From the NCBI GenBank assembly GCA_019155185.1, contig CM032809.1, positions 5,575,621-5,639,620 on the forward strand: a stretch of 64,000 bases of DNA. The letters are read 5' to 3'. The DNA is from Beaufortia kweichowensis. Taxonomy: Eukaryota; Chordata; Actinopteri; Cypriniformes; Gastromyzontidae. Position 1 is the first letter of the stretch, and every line of letters begins with the position of its first letter. The translations under genes were made by a program, and so were the position numbers. Below are positions 34,992 through 46,400 of the stretch, piece after piece. The notes beneath the pieces are model-generated. The model searched no databases, had not been told where the DNA came from, and saw nothing but the letters and a program-made list of their open reading frames with translations.

Positions 34992-37900
34992 GTAAGAAGG
35001 TCCAAATGTCCGTCATTATTCTGTCTGACGTGCCTTACAATTATCGCGTTATTACTCAAGCGTGTCATCATATTTCTTGCGTTTAGTCTGTGTTATAATG
35101 TTACATTGTAATATTTATAACGTTCGATTACTCAACGGTGAGCCGTAATGTTACAAAACTCAACGTTTCTTACAAGCATCTTCGTTCCCTGTGAATAATC
35201 GAAGCGAGGTGTCAATTTCTCACGTTAATGAATTACAGATATATTCATTTATTTATCGCCTGCATGAATGAACCTTCACACGTTATTCAGAGAGGATTTG
35301 GACAAAGACGTGCTGCATGTCTACGGTCACTCTCATCGGTTTTCGCCACAGTACGGTCGGGTTTTCCCGTTCAACGGAACTCATATTAATGTGATTTTCC
35401 AGCATGAGATGTGTTACTGTTGCAGCAGTCCTGCTACATGTTGAAGGAAGGGGCGTTACTACACAAATCGATCTTTTCCTTCAGGAATGGTGAATATTCA
35501 TTCAGGGAACTGAATGTAGACAAAGGGAATCTGGTCATTGTTATTCTGGTCTTAAATATACAAGCAGAGCTTGAAGTTGGAGTGTGTGAAGGAGATTTCC
35601 ATCCACAGATGGTTGTCTGCCCTGTGCTCATGTAGAGATGGCCATGATCCACACCTCACACACCTTTCACACTACGTGTGTGCGTGTGTGCATTCAGGGT
35701 TCTGGGGGATGAAATGTCTTAACCCCCTACTCTGTGTGGACCGGCCTGTTGTCCACAATTAAAATGGATTATTAATCATGCTTAAGAGTTTATTTGAAAA
35801 TGTGAACATGCAGGATGGGTTGTGTCAGGGTTTGGTTTAGGGATAGGATGAGGGTTATAGGATACAGTATAGTTTGTACAGTAAAGTCATGCCCACAATG
35901 TATAGAAATGTGTGTGTGTGTCTTAAAAATAGCCATGGTTTAACTCTAGCAACCATAGTGTTGGGTTTTATTTGTAGTAAAATTATAGTTAACACAAATT
36001 TACTAGTTTACTTTACACATGGTCGTAAAACAATATTAATACAAATAATAATCAATCTTAAAAAGACATGATTACTACATTTTTACTATAATAAAACAAA
36101 CAATGGTTCAGTTAAATGTTTCTGGTCAAATGCAGCTTTTTGTTGCTACTGGTGCCTGTGGCAAAACAACAAAAATCTAAAAAAGGATAAACATGATCTT
36201 GTGTTGATTTTTTTAATATGACCTAGAAGTAACTTAAGCTTATAACCCACAATACTACTTTCCTCACATCAGGATGACCCATTTTCACTTAACACTTTCA
36301 GGCAAGTCAGTTCACATCATGTAGAAAGACAGAAGACTGATTCAGTTAAAGTACTATAATGCTCGATCAAATGATATTACTCTCAGATTAAATGTCACAT
36401 TTTCATGAGGAGCTAGTACCTAAATGACCACAACACTCTGAATAATGCAAAGCTATCATTCACCACTATCAGAAAATCCCCTTCTCCAATACCATTCCAG
36501 TTTCCCAGCAAGTGTTACTCATAGCAGCTTCTAACTTCAGGGGTGAATGGACATGAGATCATCTTTGCACATGTTGTATAAACATCAGCAAGAAAAAAAT
36601 GTCCAACAGCCCCAGTTCCACAAGCGTCTGAGGGTAATGGAGCAATATTAAGGCTGTTCTGGGACGTTCTTTGGCGAACGCTGTGAGAAATGTGGCTCTT
36701 TGTGCAAACGCTGAGCCAGTTGTAGAGAGACTTTAAATCAACATAACAGCTCGCTGTGCATTGTGTGCGTGCAGCTGCCGTGAACTGACTTAGTGTGCTG
36801 GTGAGAAAGAAATTAATGATGAAATAGTGTTTGAAGATTTAAAAAGAGCCGCTTCCTTCACTGGCATAATGACATAGGGAGGTTTTGAACCCAGCATTGG
36901 CTCTATTTATATCTGTTGGCTGGAAGAGAAGCACCATGCTGTCAGACAGCAGCAGGATGGCGAGGAGATCTTGCTTCAGCGATACATGGTTCACAGTAAA
37001 CTTCCGATTTGGAAAAATTGGCTTTGTATACATGCAAGAAAACTACTCATCCAATAGACTTTTCAGTAGGTTCATAGATATGATCATTTTTAAAAGTTTG
37101 TTTTATATATTGTTTGTGGGGTTTAGTGGTGTTTACCATTCTCACATTCTACAACTTCTAAAAACATCTTTTTAAAGGGTAATGTTCAGACAAAAATGAT
37201 TTTATCATTTATTCACTTTCATGTCATTCCAGACCTGTGTGACTTTCTTTCTTTTGTAAAACGCAAAAGAAAAAAATAATTCGAAGAACGTTGGTAACCA
37301 AACAACATTGACCCTCATTGACTTCAATTGTATGGACACAAAAACACTGAGACCTTTCTTAAAATATCAGTTTTTGTGTTCCACAGAAAAAAAGAGTCAT
37401 ATACAGGTTTTGGACAACATGAACTTGTTGTTTAAAATCGTTTTGACTTTCTTGTATATTTAGTATATGAAAATATGATTAATTTACAATTACTTCATTC
37501 ATACTTTCATTAAAATTTCATGAAAGTTTTTTTAAACAATCTGAAACATGAAACCAACATAAATGTAAAAATAATGTTTTTAAGAATGCATGCACACATG
37601 CGTATTTCAAAAAGTATTTTCTTTACATCATCTGAGACCCCCTCGTCTGTCTAAACTCAGATACTGTTATTGTCTTAAAAAAACAAGGCGAGGAGGCATT
37701 ACAATAATACTTTCTGACAGTAGCTATAGCTATCCTAGTAAGCATTTCATGACTGATGTGAGTAGTTTGGACAAGGAAAAGCATCAACAGAAACTTGCAA
37801 TGAGCTCACTTATATTGATGAGTTCAGCTTGTGTGAAATACCGTGATGGACAGGAGCTTATTCAAGCCCTCATGGGTCTCATTCTTTCCAGCTGATCACA

Positions 37901-38230
37901 GAGGTATGCACATCTCAGATCTGTGGCCCGGCCAAATGGAATGTCCAATACTGATCAAGACCTATTTTAACAGTACTGTAACAGAAGGCAGATCAATGCC
38001 TTGCCACTTTTCTTTCACATCATCATCATCCGAGTGAGTCAGCGATGTTGACCTGATCTCCTCAAAATTATCAGTCATTCTAAGATTCATTTCCGTTATG
38101 TTATTTTAAATTATGTTTTTTAATCAACTTATGATTCTTACATTATTGTGTAATTATGGCTAAATATCCCCATGGCTGATAAATTATTCATGTCTCATAT
38201 TTTCCGTTTCCCTCCTGTCTCTTCTTCTAG
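34992..38230 (+). other. macf1: macf1 intron following promoter A
   Basis: AT-rich intron with no supported exon. A truncated copy of the AAAGGG(A)TA...TTCA MITE family lies at 37172-37430. A short GT run lies near 35908-35922. Confidence 0.45.
37172..37430 (+). mobile_element. Truncated MITE copy (same family as 50725)
   Basis: Starts TTAA|AGGGTAATGTTC, then TCATTTATTCACTTTCATGTC and CCAGACCTGTGTGACTTTC blocks. The internal TTGGTAACCAAACAACATT and GACTTCAATTGTATGG blocks are shared almost base for base with the copy at 55837. The right terminal inverted repeat is missing. Confidence 0.6.
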
Positions 38231-38242
38231 CCCCCTGGCGAG

Positions 38243-38465
38243 ATGTCTTCCTCAGATGAGGAGAGCCTGAGCGAGCGTTCGTGTATAAGCGAGCGTTCGT
38301 TCCGCAGCGAGAGATCGGGGGGCTCTCTCTCGCCCTGTGCCCACAGCACAGCCGGACCCAAAGGGGATACTTTACCGTGGAACCTATCCAAACATGAGCG
38401 ACGCAAACGCAAGAGCCAGGACTCAGTGCTGGACCCCGCGGAGAGGGCGGTGGTGCGAGTAGCAG
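38243..38465 (+). CDS. macf1: Microtubule-actin crosslinking factor 1 (spectraplakin), alternative first coding exon A
   Basis: A 74-codon exon after the acceptor at 38229-38230, ending in phase 1 at the donor GCA G|GTAGG. It begins MSSSDEESLSERSC, has RSERS repeats, and ends KSQDSVLDPAERAVVRVA. This is the N-terminal signature of one MACF1 isoform and precedes the codon for the aspartate that starts the shared DERD...QKKTFTKW actin-binding region. MACF1 is a giant cytoskeletal linker (paired CH domains, plakin and spectrin repeats, EF hands and a microtubule-binding GAS2 domain). Only 5' exons are in the window. The fish paralogue (a or b) is not resolved. Confidence 0.92.
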
Positions 38466-41400
38466 GTAGGAGATCTGACAGGAAGTGGAAAGTGTGGGAA
38501 TTATGGTGTGGGTCCAAGGGTCTGAGAACACCCTTTTTTATGTGGAATTAAACAGAGGGTTTTAAAGGAATATTTCACCCCAAATGATTTTGCTAATTAA
38601 GCTGAAAATAGTCTTTTTTTTAAAAGATTTGTGTTTTAGGCCGGAAAGATATGATGTAGGTGGTCACTTATCAGATGTTTGCAATGTTTGAAACTGACCT
38701 TGTAAACTTATTTATGCTAAAGGTCAGATTATCTTAATTCTATTGAAGCAGAGAAATGCTTTTTGGAACATTATTAAATCTTAAACCAAATACCATCTTG
38801 AGTACATAATATCATTAAAGCCAATCCGGAACACACCAAATTCTTATTCTCTTCATGTGCATTTTCAGTTCAGTTTATCAACCAAATTGTTATGTTGATA
38901 ACAAAATTAGAAAAATGCAGAATGCTCTCAGGCTTTACATCTCACACGGTATGTGTTCAGCAAGAGTTCAGATTTAAACTTCAAACCAAATTATACAACA
39001 AATGGCCCTTTGGTTTACAGTCTTCAGTATGACACATGATTTAATTAAAAGCAATCTGGCAAATAAGTGAAGTTGGTGAGAAACACATCTGTTGTTTTGT
39101 AGATCTCATCTGTTGTTTGCATGCAGCTGTGCATGAGGATCAAGTTCTGTATGAAAACACAGCGACTGGACCGGAATACAGAGTATTGTGAGCCAAACTG
39201 TTATATTGTTGGCTGTTTGTCTGGCTTTCCCTGCTGATTTCATTATTCCCTTCAGACGGCATGTGTGTGTTTCAAGTAGTGAAGCAGTGAATCGAGATGT
39301 GTGATAAAAGTGGTAAAAAAAATTAAGTTCGATTTTTGCTCATGGGTTTATGTTTGAAAAGAAACTCCAGTCACTATTTACTAAGTTACTCAAGGCACAT
39401 TTGGAATGCTGTGCAGACGGTCACGCTACCATGAGAGAGTCTCTCTGCCAGTCCTAACCTCACAGTTTTATTGCCATGTGTTTAACTTGTATTCCTGCAC
39501 AGAGATATTTTTGTCTGAGACATGGAAAAACTTGGCCTGAAATCGTCTAAGCTGCATAAGCCCATACAATTTGCAAATGTTATATAATAGAAGGATGTTT
39601 ACAAACCTTAGCCAAATTATTTTACATATATAGTAAAGGATTGTAACTATATCTGATGTTGGAAACAACTGGCTGCTAAATAATTGTGCTTATTAGTATC
39701 CCGGACACTTACTCTTTTAATGCTGAACTGTCTAATGACCTGCCTGTATTCCATATAATTACTACTTTTTCTCAGGCAGCTCAAAGGGCGACTTGGTCTG
39801 GCTACTTCAATTCCCTCCTTGTTGCCATTGGTAACTTGTTTGCTTTTCCAGTCCCCCCAGTTTCCATGACTATAAAATAGTGGGGAAAAGGAATTAAAAA
39901 GAGCAAACAAACAGTGAAGCACAATTCGTTTGAATATGAGTTCAAACTTGAAAAAAGCAGTAGTTATTTGGAGGTTGGTTAAAAGATAAGACTGAAGAAG
40001 AGTATTAAATGAAAGAAGAAAATAAAAGTAGATCACAACGTAGACAAGAAAGGAAGCTTGAAAACAGAGGAGGTAAATGGAAAGATGGTGCTGTATATCA
40101 AATGTGGTTTGCGGTGAGCATGCCAGGAAGATTAGGGAGGAAGGGTGATTTAAAACACTTTAGTCTTGAAACGGCAGGTTGGAAATCAATTATGACTTGT
40201 TGCCTAGAACACACAGTGAACGTCCAAACACAAACTGATCTGCGTACACAGATCTCAACTCTGTGTGTGTATGCAGGTGAAATGAATTATTAATTAATAA
40301 ATAAAGTTAAATATCTGCAGTGACAGAACGTTTACAGACCGGGTGGCCGTTTACCTTTAAGTGTGGCTTGTAAGTCCCTGCACACACATGACTGATGAAG
40401 CAATAATTTCACACATTTTCAATCTGTTTTGACATGCAGGGTCACAATGGAAAAACACTTTCATAGAACTGCCATTGGCCTTCCACTGAAGTGCTCTTTT
40501 TAGTCATGGTTTATTGTTGTTGCCCACCTACAGAGGAGAAGAAGAATCGTGGTTTCTTCAGGGATCTTAAGACAGACAATGAGACAGACGTTTTATAAAT
40601 AGATCTGTTAAAAAGTGCAAATGGTTTAAATGTAGACTTTTATTCTCTGTTTTATTTATATCAACTGTAAATGAGAATAAAACGTATTTAGCTTGTATAC
40701 AATTTGTAAAAACTGAAAAGAAAATAACAGTGAGCCTTGAAATACTTTCCATCATTCTGTCATAATAGTTTTAAAGAGATGAAAGAAAAATGAATTGACA
40801 GCTATTATGAATGCAAAATAGGGATTATAAAAACTTTGGAGTTAGCGCTTGCTTTGTTTAAATGTAATTCTCTCTTCTTCAGTGTGTGTTTAGGGACACA
40901 TGGGGCAATATCCGCTGTCAGGCTGTTGGATGCTTTGTAGGGTCATGTTTGTCCTCCAGGTCACAGAGGCTGCTTGATATTCAAGTGTGTGTGTGTCTTC
41001 AACTCTTGGTATGCGGCTGAGGATGGGTGGATTTTATTGGAAATTTAGAGATCGTGGAATATTGCTTTAATATAACGTTCTTCATTTTCCTTAAAGCTTT
41101 GAGATATAAGCTGGTACACCAAAAAATTTATTTCATAGTTCTGCATTAATTGAAAACATTTGATGACCTGTTTAGGATTATTGGTAATATTTAACAACTT
41201 ATTCTATTTTATTTTAAGTTATCTACAGATTATTTTACTACATTTTTATTTAGCATTGTTTTAAATGTACTCTATATGCAAAGACACTTGTAAAGTTGCA
41301 ATGCAAAATAATTACAAGTAATGCAAAACATGTTTTGTAGATCAGATTTGTTTTTACTTCTCTGCTCATGATCAACTCTAAGTCGTGGACAGTAGCTACT

Positions 41401-42400
41401 TCTGCTCTCTATATATGGGATGCTTGTCCCGGCTGGTGTAGAGGAAATGGGTCAAACCGTGTTTATAACATTAGCTTGAGATGTAAGCATGCTATCAGTG
41501 TTTTATGAGGTTCTCTGTGTATGAGGCTACTTGTGTCACATAAATGTCCTGCACAATTACATTTATGCAGTGACAAGACTCTGTGTTTAAAGCAAATAGT
41601 AAAAGCCCAAAGTAAATATCCACGATTGTTCAACAATTTAAATCATTCACACAGGCTAATGAAAGCTTTCCTTGTGCTAAACACTATTCTTTGCCACCAT
41701 CTGCTTGATAGCAGGGTTAGAAAATCGTAACTTTGTGATCTTAAGACTTCTTGAGCATAAGTGTGGCGCTGATCTGAGTCTCAAAACTTAAAGTTTTGAT
41801 ATTGATAACACTAGCCTAAATAAACATAATCAATGTGCATCTCTTGCTGTGGGTCTGGGTCTTTGATAAGCCTATTTCTGACTCTGTTGCTAAATAAGCT
41901 TAAGCTTGTTGTTTAACTGAAATGTTGGGAGTTTTGGGGCTTGGGATGTGCTTTTAACCACTTGTTTTGAGTTGAATTGTCATATGCACAAGATGTAAGT
42001 GACTAAAATATTTCAAGTGAGGCGCGTGCATTATACAGCAGTACAGTGGCATTATATAAAATTATAAAGCATTTTTTCTGATTGAGAAACACTGAATAAA
42101 GAGTAAAGAGTTGTAACTCAGACTAACAACTATGTAATGAAAAGAAATCCTGTAAATCAAATCCCTCCGCGTCCTGCACCTCTCCTCTTTGACCGGTAGG
42201 GGGAGACAAACACCACAAATCAGCGGCTACTATCAGCCATTGAATTACTGCGCTGGATGTGCCTGGCGTGGCTGAAAAGAAGGGAGGGATGGAGGAGGAG
42301 GAGAGCGCAGACACTGCGGGAAGAATAGAGAAACCTGAAGCCCATTCGCTCCTGGGAGAAGAGAGGGAGGAGTGAAGGAGTCGCACACACGCATTATAGA
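38466..42400 (+). other. macf1: macf1 intron between first exons A and B
   Basis: Four kb of AT-rich sequence. A single MITE end, TTAA|AGGAATATTTCACCCC, occurs at 38562-38583 without a recognisable partner. No coding exon with flanking splice sites was identified. Confidence 0.45.
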
Positions 42401-42971
42401 AAGCGGCCATTACATTGAGCTTCATAGATAAGGAGAAAAGCAGCCGATAATGGTTATAGGAGGAACCGGCGACTGAAGACGGCACCGAAAACGGATTATA
42501 AGCGCCGCTGTCCGGATACCGTTTCGTATCTGTTTTCGGACCGCCCACCGCACATAGACACACACACATACACACACACACACACACATATATAAACCCA
42601 ATCACCGGCCCGGACGCGCTACAATGGACTTCAAATACGACATCCGTCGGGATTCTTATCTAAACCAATGACAGATGGGTTTATACTGTCATATAGTTAG
42701 ATCCAAACCGTCCGGGACATTTAAATGTCATATGTGATTGGGGACGTTTACACTAAAATAGATGTTTTCACTTGTCGGCACGTTTTTTTAGGAACCACAA
42801 GATTTAATTTACCGCGTTTACAATCATAAACATAAAACACCGCGTGAGATACTTTAGCGTGGATAAACCGGCATCCACTGTGGATTTTGAACACACGCGG
42901 GATTTGACAGCCGGTCTGGATTACTCTGTCAGCGGGCCGCTCTCAGTCGGCCAGCGGGAGTGAGAAGCACT
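42280..42971 (+). promoter_or_regulatory. macf1: macf1 promoter B and 5' UTR, with TATA-like box and CA microsatellite
   Basis: A CpG-containing, partly purine-rich block upstream of first exon B. A (CA)n run (about 42557-42588) abuts a TATA-like TATATAAA at 42589-42596, which would place initiation near 42620. Between that point and the ATG at 42972 are small upstream frames, for example ATG 42624 to TGA 42671 (15 codons). Promoter status is inferred from composition and from the coding exon that follows. Confidence 0.45.
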
Positions 42972-43065
42972 ATGGCCGGCTACATCCCGGGCTTACTGCC
43001 GGCGAATCACTCCCAGGAGAAAGAGTTCGCACAGGCGTATGAGGATGTGCTGGAGAGATACAAAG
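42972..43065 (+). CDS. macf1: macf1 alternative first coding exon B
   Basis: A 31-codon exon starting MAGYIPGLLPANHSQ and ending AYEDVLERYK, then phase 1 at the donor AAA G|GTGAGC. MAGY at the start and QAYEDVLERYK at the end are shared with the equivalent first exon of spectraplakins (MACF1 and DST), which splices to the same DERD...KTFTKW exon. The middle differs from the mammalian version I recall. The phase agrees with exon A, so the two are interchangeable. Confidence 0.88.
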
Positions 43066-43369
43066 GTGAGCGACGGATTCTTTTATTATTTACGGTTTGG
43101 GAGGTGTGGATGCGATTGTTGTAGTGGATGTTTGCATTTGTTATCAGTGCAGGTCTGTGGTGGGTTTGTGACAGTGCAGAGAATCATCATAATTTTGTTG
43201 TGCAGTACAGACAATGTCTTTAATTACACATTTACATAAGTTTTGTTATTGAAGACAGCAATAAATAGTTAATTGATGATAGTCTTTGATGATTGTTTAG
43301 TAGTCAAATGCTGTCAAAGCATGTCCAGAATTACATTACTGTATAAGGTTGTACAATAGTAGACCTGAA

Positions 43370-43460
43370 GTTGTCCTGTAGTCCACTAGTGTCCGAGCTT
43401 GTCCAGTGGTCCACTGTTATCCATACTTGTCCAGTAGTCCTTTGCTGTCCAAACCTGTCC
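43370..43460. repeat. 28-bp tandem repeat, about 3.3 copies
   Basis: Units at 43370-43397, 43398-43425 and 43426-43453 plus a partial one share the pattern (C/G)TTGTCC(A/T)GT(A/G)GTCC with a second (G/A)TCC near the end. The copies are diverged but keep a 28-base period. It sits 300 bp after first exon B. Confidence 0.6.
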
Positions 43461-46400
43461 TGAATTTCATAAAGGATTGTTGTCATATGGACAGCTGTGA
43501 CCCCCGAAGGCTTCCGAAGGGCAGATGTACTTCTGATGATCGTGGCTCTCTGAAATATGAATGCCTCAAATGAAATTGACCATGATGAGAAAATAAAAGG
43601 GAGATTAACTGAGGTCACTTGACTCTAAAAGCATCTGTGATGCAGCCCTGATGAAAAGGGGCCCTTTAATTATTGATTATTGTAATGAAATGTGAGTCTG
43701 TAGGGGACAGGGGCCTGGCATTGCATTGGAAAGCTCGTTTTTTTTGGATGGTGGTTTTAATAAATCTCTGTGAATTAAGAGATCATTATCTGTGAAGTAT
43801 TAGCCTATTTGTTTGCAAAAAGGTCAGTTTTCATCAAAGCAGAAATAATTTATTAATAATTGGGAGACACCTTTTTAAGGCCTACAGCAATAGAGATTCA
43901 GTTGGTGATGTACTAATGTATGCCAGTCCTCCCTCTCAGGAACGCTTCATGTCCATTCAAATGAATGTTTACACATATTTCCTTTGATTGACATGTTGCC
44001 AATAAAACACCTTTGAAACAACAAGACTAATATGAGCAAGAGTGCTCTCCCTTCACCGAGAGCGCTGTACATCAAACCTAATTAATTGTATGCCATTACA
44101 CCCACATTAGTCAACAGACATTTTAAATTCTGTTGCCAAGGGAGTTGTTTATTTTGAAGAATGTGTCCCATAAAGGGCAACAAGATCCAAATTTATGCAA
44201 CTTCCTTTATTTGTTCTATTTATTCCTCACATTTATTCTTCTTCTTCAAACAGACGTTTTGAGTATTCATGTATTGATGCAGGCAGCTTTGGCTTCTTCT
44301 CTGGTCAGCTTTGTCAAAGGTCAATAGATTTGGCTTTATACGCTTCAGTGACTCTCAATTAGGCATTTATGTCACCATATTTATTGTGACATTTGGTTTC
44401 GTTGCTAAGTAATGTTTAAATATGCAATTATTCTGTCATTGGATATGTTTGTCTGTGTGCTCTTGTTATGTCACTAACCCTGTTTTAATGCATGGATGAA
44501 CTGCTGTCGGATGTATAGTTTCGTCAAGCTTTACGGTCTTCAACAATGTCACCTTCCCCCAGTGTTTGCAGTAAAACATAAGGAGTCATGCTTTGCAAAA
44601 TCTATAAATTCTTGGAAATTCTTCTTCTTTAGACTTGTGGAAGTTCTGTTCAAAATAGTAGGAGAAATGTGAGAAATGTGGATTTGGTGGCTTGTTGAAG
44701 GTGTCACTTAGCTGAAATCTGAGGTAGACACATGATACAGGGATTTAATAATTCAGGAGACGCTGTATTTGAGTGCATGTTTATGGGAGGGTGGTGACTG
44801 CAGGCCATGTTTGTATGTTCTCTTGAGTCTTGGTTGTTTTTCCGTATGCGTTGAGTTCAGAGACAATAGCAGGATATCTAAGTTCAGCTGGTGCTCGAAA
44901 AGAGAACGTCACAGAATCATGAGTCAGAACAACGCTGGTCAAAAAGTCAGCCATTACTAACCATTAAAGATACAGGCACTTTTATCTTTGTTTGGTAGTT
45001 TATGCTTGTTATGTAGTTTTTGTTTTATTGTATTTATTTAATGTCTAAATGCCATTTTGCATGTATATTATCTGAAAAATGCCAGACAAGTATGTTTTTC
45101 AGAATCCCTTCTACATTTTATTCTTCTAATTTTGTATTAAGTCATCATTATTTAGCATATCAATATATATTGACATAATAAGACACATCACAGATACAGC
45201 TGATATCCTGAGGCTATTCAAGGAGAAAGATAACATAGTGACAGGTGATGACAGACCAGAAATGTGTTTTCTTATACAGTAAAATGCTTTATGAGAGGGT
45301 CTCGGTAAGATAATATCTTGTGTGATATTTCTAATATTAGACTGCTGTACATCTATGTAGGCCCAGATGCTCATTGAAGGGTTTATCCAATCTAATTTTG
45401 CATGCCGTTTGCCTCGCTTTGCTTTATTGGCCTTTGGCCGAATCGCCCAGTGTTGCCTGATCCCAGTGACCCTCCGTATAGACAAATGCTGGTGTCCGTT
45501 TCCTCCAGCGAACCAGAGGAAGTGACAGTATGAAAGGAAGCGTCTTCTGCCTGTCTCGACAGTTTCTGTGTTTGTGCTGTAAATACCTCAAAGTTGTGCC
45601 TGCAGTTCTTATACTGCCAGTTCTCTGGTTGGCATACTGTTAAATTCATGTCATTATAAAATCCTGTTAGAAGTCGTTTGGACGGAAAGTCCCAAAACCA
45701 TTCTGCAGTGTTTCTCTGTTGAATCTCCTGCAGCTGCTGGGTTTGAAAGGGGAATTTGAGCTGAAGGCCGGGGTCTTTACAACTGTATTTTTCCGTGTGG
45801 CCTAGTTTCCCTTAAATCCTTGTCATTTTCCCTCTGACGGTAGACTACGGTGACCATGAGTACATGCAGCCTTGGCCTCTCCCCAAGCATTCTTTCTCTC
45901 TCTCTTCCTCCCCTACTGCAACGCTGCAGGATTTCCCTTCTTGCACTTCCTGTTTGGCCACATTCTGCAGCAGCACCTGACTGTGTCAGTGGGAGAAAAG
46001 CCGTCTGAGAGCTGATCCTTTGCTTCAGGAAGTTAGCTGACACGGCGTAGGCGTACTGTCATTGCTCATCTGACATCCTCCTTTTATACCAGATCACACC
46101 TTTGTCCAGGGTGCAATGTGGAATTTTAATATTGGATGTTGTATTTGTGGTCCTGACTTGATCTATGAAATGCAGTTGTTTGAGGTTGAATACTTTTGTG
46201 TTGCTTGTTAGTTGCTTAATATAGTTTATGTTGTCTACTAATATTTAAAACATAGCATGCAAAACAGTGTGGGACTGCATGATAATGAAAAGAAAATGTG
46301 ATTACTTAAATAATTTGATATATAAAACAATAATGCTTTAAGTTACTTAAAATGTATCATGTAAATTATATTAAAATATTTAAAAACTGAAAATTATATA

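Noticed and set aside
42123..42605. 160-codon open frame on the minus strand
   Set aside because: It runs antisense through the macf1 promoter B/5' UTR block, and its N-terminal part is a translation of the CA microsatellite (Cys-Val repeats). No family resemblance or splice context.
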